Source of the DNA: Carettochelys insculpta
Taxonomy: Eukaryota > Chordata > Testudines > Carettochelyidae
Reading direction: 5' to 3'
Assembly: GCF_033958435.1 (NCBI RefSeq)
Contig: NC_134138.1
Coordinates: 80,834,298-80,898,297 of the forward strand
Length of the DNA stretch: 64,000 nucleotides
This document shows positions 25,501-34,500 of the stretch, in pieces (within the stretch, counting starts at the first letter, position 1; each line of letters begins with the position of its first letter). The notes beneath the pieces are model-generated. The model had not been told where the DNA came from. It made no database searches and worked only from the letters and a program-made list of their open reading frames with translations. Position numbers and translations under genes: made by a program.

Positions 25501-28500
25501 GGGCAGAAACAGGTGGGGCAGGGGTGAAGTAGGGGCAGAGAGGTGCCAGAGCTGGGAGGCTGCCTCCGGCTCTGCATCCCCCAAGGGACAGCATTCCTAG
25601 ACACCACATGTGGAGTGGGAGGGGGCAGCCAGGGATTGGGGCTGGAAGCTGGAGCCAAGGTTGCTCCATACTCAGTATACAAGTGCCTAGGGAGCTACGG
25701 AATTTGGGGCAATTTGGTTTCCCAAAATACATGTTGCCCTACACAGCTGCCTATGTGGCATATTGGTGGAAACATCCCTGGCAGTGGTGAAGAGATGCTT
25801 CTTCTCTACCCCAGGGCTACTTGAGCAGGCAGAGGCACTGCTCCCTCCCAGCACAGGTGATGCTGCAGGAAAAGAGGGCTCAGGTGTGTCCCTTCACCCC
25901 ACCGTTACCCCCAGGTAACCTGTACCCCAAAATCCCTCATCCTAGGCCCCACCCAAAAGCCCACTCGCCCCCAAACACATTGCCCCAGCCCTGAGCCCCC
26001 TGCCGTACTCTAACCCCTCCACCGCACCTCAACCATACACTACCTCCCTACCGGTGCACAAAACATTGATTCCACACCTGCACAGGGAAAATTAAGAGGA
26101 AATGTTGATCCTGACACTTTGTAGAAGCAAGTTCCAGATTTGCTGAGACTGCAACCCATAAGGTTTCTGTCTGAAGCTGCTGACTTACACAGAAGGAAGC
26201 TGCCGCATAAGATCACTCTCATTCAAATGAATAGGTCCCCACCGGTAATTCTACAGAAAGGTTTGAAGATGTGGAGCAAAACTTTCACTGTGTCCAGGTT
26301 CTAAACAGGGAGCCACGATAGAGTGCAAAGCCCTAACGGTTATAAGCTGAGCAGGCATACACACGACTCTGTTCTAAGCCCCCACCTCAAGATGCCTCGG
26401 ACTTCTCACCCTATAATTCATTCCATCATGATACATTCCTGCACCTCCTTCTCCGGTCTTCACATGTGGAATCCCACAGTGATCAATCCTCCTGCTCAAG
26501 ATCTTTATGGACCCAGCAAGAGCGATACAGGGCCCAAGCCTTCAACCCACAATTAGGACAACCCACATTGATAAGGATAACATGAAGCCCATAAAATGCT
26601 GCCCTTTTTTATTATGGGACGGCTTCCATTAATTTAAATGCAAAACTCAAATTTACATCAAGGACAGAAGGCCAAGACCCTTCATCACTTCACCACCCAG
26701 CAGAAGAGAACGGGGGGAAAAAAAAACCATATATATGGCCATGTCTACACTAGCCAAAAACTTCAAAATGGCCATGCAAATGGCCATTTTGAAGTTTACT
26801 AATGAAGTGCTGAAATACATATTCAGCGCCTCATTAGCATGTGAGAGGCCGCAGCACTTTGAAATTGACGCGGCTCGCCACCACGCGGCTCATCCAGACA
26901 GGGCTCCTTTTTGAAAGGACCCCAGCTACTCTGAAGTCTCCTTATTCCTATCTGCTCATAGGATAAGAGCATTTCGAAGTAGTCGGGGTCCTTTCGAAAA
27001 GAAGCTCTGTCTGGACGAGCTGCGCAGCAGTGAGCCACGTCAATTTTGAAGTGCCGCAGCCGCCTGCATGCTAATGAGGTGCTGAATATGTATTTCAGCG
27101 CTTCATTAGTAAACTTCGAAATGGCCATTTGCATGGCCATTTCAAAGTTTTTGGCTAGTGTAGACGTAGCCTATGAGATATAAAAAGATCCACTAGGCTT
27201 TATCATGGCCCTGTTGATTCCCTTCATTTTATACATTCAAATCTCAATACTTGGTTGAAAGACTCTTGGGTTCAGAACAAGAACTGAACAGTCAGTCACT
27301 ACTACTCTTAAATCAGATAGACTCACTGCTTTCATTTGCTCCCTAGGACACCTAGCTCAAAATGAGAGAGACCAGTAACTGAAAGACCATAGCACTGCTG
27401 AGCATCACCAGCAACCAGATCCAAGGATTTCACTTTTAAGGTAACCAGACAGCAACATGGCATGACACATATAGCAGACGCTCCTCTACACACAGAAGCT
27501 GTGCAGTTTACCTTAAATCAGTTTGGCTTAGCTTTGTTTGAAGATAGTATCATGTTGATTTAACAACACATCATATTGGTTTATATTGTGCATTGCCTAG
27601 AATAGCCATCCTAATTCATAAGCGCCTGCAAATTCAAACTGCATGCATCATCACAGTACTGGTGTTGGCCAGTGAATAGCAAGAAATCATCTCTTTGTGA
27701 CAGTACTTTTTAAAAGACAAACAAAGTAATTTCTTGAGGGGGAGCTTTGTTTTTTTGTTTTTTATTACCAAATAAAAATTCTCATCTTCAGCAACAGGAA
27801 GTTTAAACTAAGTTCATTCTGATTTCCTAGGTAACCACATTTTCTAGTTTTTTATGATAATGCTTCAAAACAGAATCACCCCAGACCCCTGTCTACATTA
27901 AGGCTTCCAGGAGTGGAAATTTGATTTCCTAATGTGCACATGATTTACGTAGGATGCAGTTGTGCTGCTTTTCTCAGTCATGTGCGCCTTAAAGCGAATA
28001 TATTTAATTGTTGCTTTCAATGTTAAAAACGCTCCTTTATAGTTAAGAGGAATTTATTTTCACAGCTCTTTAAACATGTAAATGAATCTCTCTCGGCAGA
28101 CACTTGATAATGAGTAGGACGTCTTCATGTCACCCTCCTATTTGTGAGTCCATTGATGGCTGACCAGCCCACCTCTGGAGCCACAGATGTTATTACAGAA
28201 GCGGCAGGTGTTAGCAGCTGTTGGAGGGGTGCCAGGCAGTTTTCGATGTTCTTTTCTTCTTCTTCACCTCTCCTCATCTGCACTGCAATGGGGCCTCTCA
28301 TATTGCACCACCCCCCATAGATTACTGTTCTCCACTAGGGACGGTCTTGGGCAAGGTTCTCCCAAGCATCAACACTGATGCTGCACCTTTTCACGTGCGC
28401 CTTCGGCATGTCCTTATATTGCATCCAGTGCCACCCAATGCTCCTATGTTCTTCCTCTAACTCAGAAATCAGAATCTGTTTTTGGAGGGGCTAAGCAGAC

Positions 28501-31500
28501 ATCCAAACTACGTGACCAGTACAACAAAGTTGTTGATAAATGAGAATGTCTTCAATGCTAGGCATATTCTACTGTTCCAGTGCACTAGTATTCATGCACC
28601 TATCCTCCAAAGAGATATTTAGGATTCTCCTGAGGCAGTGTTGATAATATTGTTCAAGTGCCTTCAAATGACACTTGTATGTTGTCCGGGTTTCATATGC
28701 ATACAGTAGCGTTGGAACAATCACTGCATGGTACACAAGGAGCTTTGTCTTGGGATAGATGGCCAGGTTCTCAAAGACCCTTTGCCTCAAGCGGGCAAAA
28801 GCAGAACTTGCACAGCTCAGATGATGCTGGATTTCCTCCTCAGTGTCAACTCTAGTGGAAAGATAACTTCCAAAGTATGGGAAGTGTTCTACATTTTCCA
28901 GCAATTCTCCACTGACTTCAACAGAAGGTACAGGAGATTGTCCTGTCAGTGAGGGTTGGTGGAGCAACTTGAGTTTTTTCTATGTTCAGCATGAGGCCAA
29001 GATTCTTGTATGCTTCAGAGAAGGCACTTAAGATGGTTTGAACGGCTGCAGGGAAATGAGCAGTAACCATGTTGTCATCAGCATACTGAAGTTCCACGAT
29101 GGAATTTGTGGAAGTCTTGCTTTTAGCCTTCAGTCTCCTGAGATTGAAAAGCTTCCTATTCATTCCATAAACAATCTTCATGCCATCCGGAAGCTTGTCA
29201 TCGGAGAAGTAAAGAAAGGGTCATGGTGATGAAGATGCCGAACAATGATGGGGCATCCTTGTTTGACTCCTGTTTCGACCTCAAAGAGGCCGCTTTCAGA
29301 TCCATCATTATGCAATACTGTGGCAGTCATGTTGTTGTGAAGCAGCCTCAAGATGCTAATGAATTTTTTTGGTGCAGCCAATCTTTGAAAGGATGGTCCA
29401 CAGAGTGCTATGGTTGACTGAGTCGAATGCTTTAGTCAGGTCAATGACACTCATGTATAAGGCTTGGTTTTGTTCACATTTTTCTTCCAGTTGCTGGGTG
29501 GTGAAGATCATGTATAACTGGGGGAAAGCTTTGCTTTTGTAGTCCTGATGGTTTCTGGTAATTAAAGGGTAATCATGGGGAATCAAAATGCAGTTACTCT
29601 AAAATTTCTGTTGCTGAAGATGGATTTACACTTAACTGTTTTTTTTGTTTGTTTTTAACGACAGATTAAAGACAAAAGCCAAGAAGGGTTTTGTAAAACA
29701 GCAGTCTTAATCCATTTCTATTAGTATGTTTATGGGGCTTCTTATAAAACCAGAGAGAGAGACACTGCTTGCTATTAAAATGTCTTGGCACACACAAGCC
29801 ATATGCTTTCATCTGATGTGTAGCACGGGGGAAGGAAATAAAAATACTATGGAGAAGAGAAGCTGTGAAAACAAGAGAATAGGGGAATGGTGGTAGGACT
29901 GAAACTTTATGTTTGAGTTGGGAGTAGCGTGCTAAAAGGAGACTATGCAGGGTAAAGACTATTTTATAAATCATATTCCTCTCTCCAGAAAGGCAGTTAA
30001 GCTGTATGCAGAGGCCCCATCTACACTAGGAAGAAAAGACTGGTTCTGAAAACACACACGCTAACATGGAGAAGGCAAGTTGCAGTTTTAACATGTGTCA
30101 GTAGACAGATATCTTGACTTAGGATAGGTCTACATACCAACAAAAGATGTAAGATACAGCCCGGTTGGCCTCGGTCAGATGACTTGGGCCAGGGCTGAAG
30201 AGTTATAAAACGGCAGTGCAGTCATTTGGGTCTGGGACCATGTTCTGAGACCTCTTGCAGGGCCTCCAAGTCTAAGTCCAAGTGTCCGCATTGCAACTGG
30301 ACAGTGCTGCATACTGAGCCCCATGAGCCTGTCAGCTGATCCAGGTCCGTCATTGTCCTTTATTGCAATCTAGTCATAGTGCCATCTATGGTAGGGCTGA
30401 TCCTGAACAGCTCATGTAGATTAAGATCATACTGTCCTATCTATACTAGTGTCTTGCTACAAGTTATTGCAATGACTTGTAACATTAGAGTAAAGCTATG
30501 TAGTTCCTAAGACCTCAGAAACCTGCCGCCCAAGATATCTACATAGAGGATGGGGAAATTTTAATGGTTTTATTTCTCCCCCTCCTCCTGCCCCAGCTGA
30601 TTCATCCTTTAAGACCACTGAAAACAAAGGAGTAGTAAAATAGTAATTTAAGAGGTCCATTTCTCCCTATTTTCACCTCATTCTAAATATTTGTCACAAA
30701 ACTAATCCTGAGGACACATTGTTCCCAAAAGAAATACAGCAGCAACAGTGAATTCTCTTATTCTTCAGTCACTAGATTTCAATACAATTATTCTTTGTCT
30801 GGCATGAAAATTGGACACATGAACAACATCTTGCATAATTTGTGAATGTTATGCATGGAGAAACAAAACATCTGGTATGAAAAGTCGCTGAATCAGGCTC
30901 AAGAGAGTTAAATTAAAAAGACTCCTAATGCATGCCTCATAAAATCATATTTTATTGCAGGTCAAAAAGTATGTTAAAAAATCAGTACATCACACAGAAC
31001 TTGCAAGACAAAAGTTGGCCTCTGAAGTCTTACATGAAGAAATAAGGTGTTTATGTTCGATGGCTCACTTTGATGGAAAACGTTTCTTGCCTTCAATTCA
31101 GGAAGGCATTAGATTTAGTCTCTGGTATTTTTCCTTCTACTGAAGTCAAAGGCTGCACTGTCATTTCTTTAAGTGGACTCGTTATCCATCCTTTTGTGTA
31201 ATCCACGTGGAACAGGGTTGGACAAATAAAAAGTGGTGGTCCACCAGGATTAGTCCCTGGCAGGCCACCACGCTATATTTACCTGCAGCTCTGCAGGTAT
31301 CAGGTACTCGCAATTCTTATTGGCTACAAACTGCCAGTTGTGTCCAATGGGAGAAGCAGGAAAGTGAAGTGCTGTTCCTTCTGTTTCCATTGGCTGTGAA
31401 TGGCAACAGGAAGCCAACGAGAGCTGTGATAACCTACTGCCTGCGAAGGCGCAGTAGATAAAGAGGTCAAAGTCACTAAGTAAACTTTTGCAGGAAAAAA

Positions 31501-34500
31501 AGCAGAAATATGTTTTCCTTTCTTTGCAGTAGTTAACTTAGCTGGAGAAAGGACACCATGGATGGTAGACCAGTACTCTGAAGCAGTACAGATACCCACT
31601 GAAATCAGCTGAGCTCCACATGGTTTCAGTATTCCGCACGCTCATTTTGAAATGCAGAAAATGGATCTTAAGATGGTATAATTCTTGGTTCAGCAATCAC
31701 ATCTTTACCTAGAACAATGAAACTCTAAGTGCAGATTATTTTTCATAAATTATAAATACCACTGCACCTAGAGATTTCTAGAGAAAAATGCTCTCATCTC
31801 ACCAAACAATAGAGTTGTGAATATCATTGCCAGATGAGAGCAGCTGGATTATACTCACCTGTTTCAAGGCAAATATCCTACCAAATATTCAAAACCCCAT
31901 GATCCCACAGACCAAAAAAAAAAAAAAAATTCTGGGCAAGAAACCAGCGTGATTAAAATGAGATGTGGAAGTGTCAATAAGACCAAAAAAGTATACATAC
32001 CGAATGGGAAAAAAAAAGAATGGTGATGAATACAAGTTAAAAATGTACATAACAGATAAGGAATAAATTAAATATCAACGGCCAGCAAAGATAGTAAGGC
32101 ACTATATTGTCAAACATATTAGCAACAAGAAAGATCCTAGGTCACATACAGACCCACTGCTAAATATAGATGATAAAAACAAACAGTGAAGTAGGAAAAG
32201 GCAGAAACAGATATTTCCGTTCTGAATTTGGAATGAAGCAAGAGGATGTAACCATCTTATCTGATGTGGTAGATGGCATAGAAAGACGTGAGACAGCATC
32301 AGTAAAATTAAACATTTTCAAACTAATGGGGACTGATAGTTCTTTAAGACTTGTGGAGGAAGTTAGGTGGAATTTATCTGAGCAACTCTCTGAACTACTA
32401 CTAATGCTAATTTTTAAGAAATCTTGGAAAACAGGAGGAACTTCCAAAAGACTGCCAGTGTAGCTCCAATATTTAAAAGGCATAAAAGGAACTATGGATA
32501 AATTAGCCCAACATCACTTCCAAGTAAAATAATGGGATGGTTAATTCTGTGTTCCATCAACAGAGTATTTGAAGCTAAAATATCATTAATACCAGCCAAC
32601 AGGGCCTTAAGAAGAGTACATCTTTTTCACATAAGCATATTGTGTTTTTGATGGATTTTAGGTCTATTTAATAAAGATAACTGTTGATTTCTCTAAGGCT
32701 TTTTACTTCCTACAATAGGACTATTATTAAAAATGTACGGTATACGGAATTAATGGAGTACAAGATGAGATGGATTACAACTAGCTGAAATATGGATCTC
32801 AAAGGCTGTCTCTACACTTCTGCCAACTTCAAAGGGGGCGTGGTAATCAGGGCCACGGGAGATTACTAATGAAGTGCTGCAGTGAATATGCGGCACTTCA
32901 TTAGGCTCATCTTCCCCCTCAGCAACTTCGAAAAGTCAAAGCGTCAAACTTCGAAGTGCCGGCATGTGTGTAGCCACAGGCACTTCAAAGTGCCCAGGCT
33001 ACTTTGAAGCTCCTTCCCTCCTCAAAATTTGATGCTTCGAAGTTGCCACGGGGAAAAATTAGCCTAATGAAGTGCTGTGTATTCACTGCAGCACTTCATT
33101 AGTAATCTCCTGTGGCCCTGATTACCATGCTGCCGTCGAAGTTGAGGGCAAGTGTAGCTGTTAGCAGACAGAGATCAGTTAACAAGGCTGTTTCTAGTAG
33201 GGTTCTTAAAGGATGGACTCTTGATCCAACAACATTTAACAAGTGTGTCAATTATCTAAACAACATAAAATACTTGCTGTCAAAGTTTGCAATTGACAAA
33301 TACTGGGAAGTAGTAAACAATGAGGACTGCAAATTACTGTTACAGAATGATCTGAATTATCTAGCTAAATGGTCTCAATAAAAAAAATGCATTTTAATAC
33401 AGTCAAGTGCAAAGCAATACATTTGGTTATCAAGCATAAATGTTGTTATACCCACAGGAAAAGACTGCCTTACAAGCAGTAATTCAGAGGAAGACTTCAG
33501 GGTCATTAGAGATCATCACACCAGCCAGAGCTCTCAGAATTACACTGTGGTAAAAAGAGCTAATGCAAAAGTTGAACATATAAAAAGGGAAATATCAAAT
33601 ACAATGTTCTGGTGCAAAGCATTCATAAAAATACTAACTCCAGTTCTAATATTCACATTTCAAGAAAGATGTGGGCATACCGGACAGAATTCAAAAGAAG
33701 GCCACAAAAATTATTCTGATGTAGTTAATCAAGTCTCATCATGCAAAGTTTAAGGGGCACAATATATTTAATTTATCAAAAGGAAAGAGGAGTGGGGACT
33801 TGAACAATGTATATTGGTACAAGTTGAAAAACGCATTTGACAATGGAGAGCGTTTTTTGGAATGTTGTTCACAAAGGCATAACAAGCTCCAGTGGTTGGG
33901 CGTTAGACAAATTCACCCTGGGAACAAGATGCAGTTTCCTAACTGAGGATAATTAAATACTGGAATAGTTCAACAAGAGAATAGTTGACTCACCATCACT
34001 TATAGTCATTAAGACAAGACAAGGTATAAAAGATTGCCTTAACTGAACTCTGAGAGAAATTCTGTGAGGTTTGTTGCTCACGGTGGTCCCATCTGGCCTT
34101 CTAATCTGTGGTCTTCCCTTCCTTTTCACAGGTTATAGGGAGAATATGATTGTCCACAGTGCCCTCAGAATGCTCATAAAATTTGCAATTCTTCATTAAG
34201 AGACAAGTAAATCAAATCTCATGCCTTTTCTGGTCACCCGCACAATGATCTAATCTAACTAGGTTGTGCTTGTTTGTCCCCTGCAAGCATCAGCAACTGG
34301 ACCACAGGAAGAGAGAGGGCACCAGAGGGGGTGGACCAGTACTCTGAAGCTGTATGGAGAATCCTCTTTCTAGATGTCTGGCTGCTTGCATGCTCAGCGT
34401 CATACAGACTGTCAGATCTGGGGTCAGGATGGAATTTTCCAAGTCAGATTTGCAGGAACCTTGCAGGATTTTTTCTGCCTTTATCTGCACTATGAAGCAT

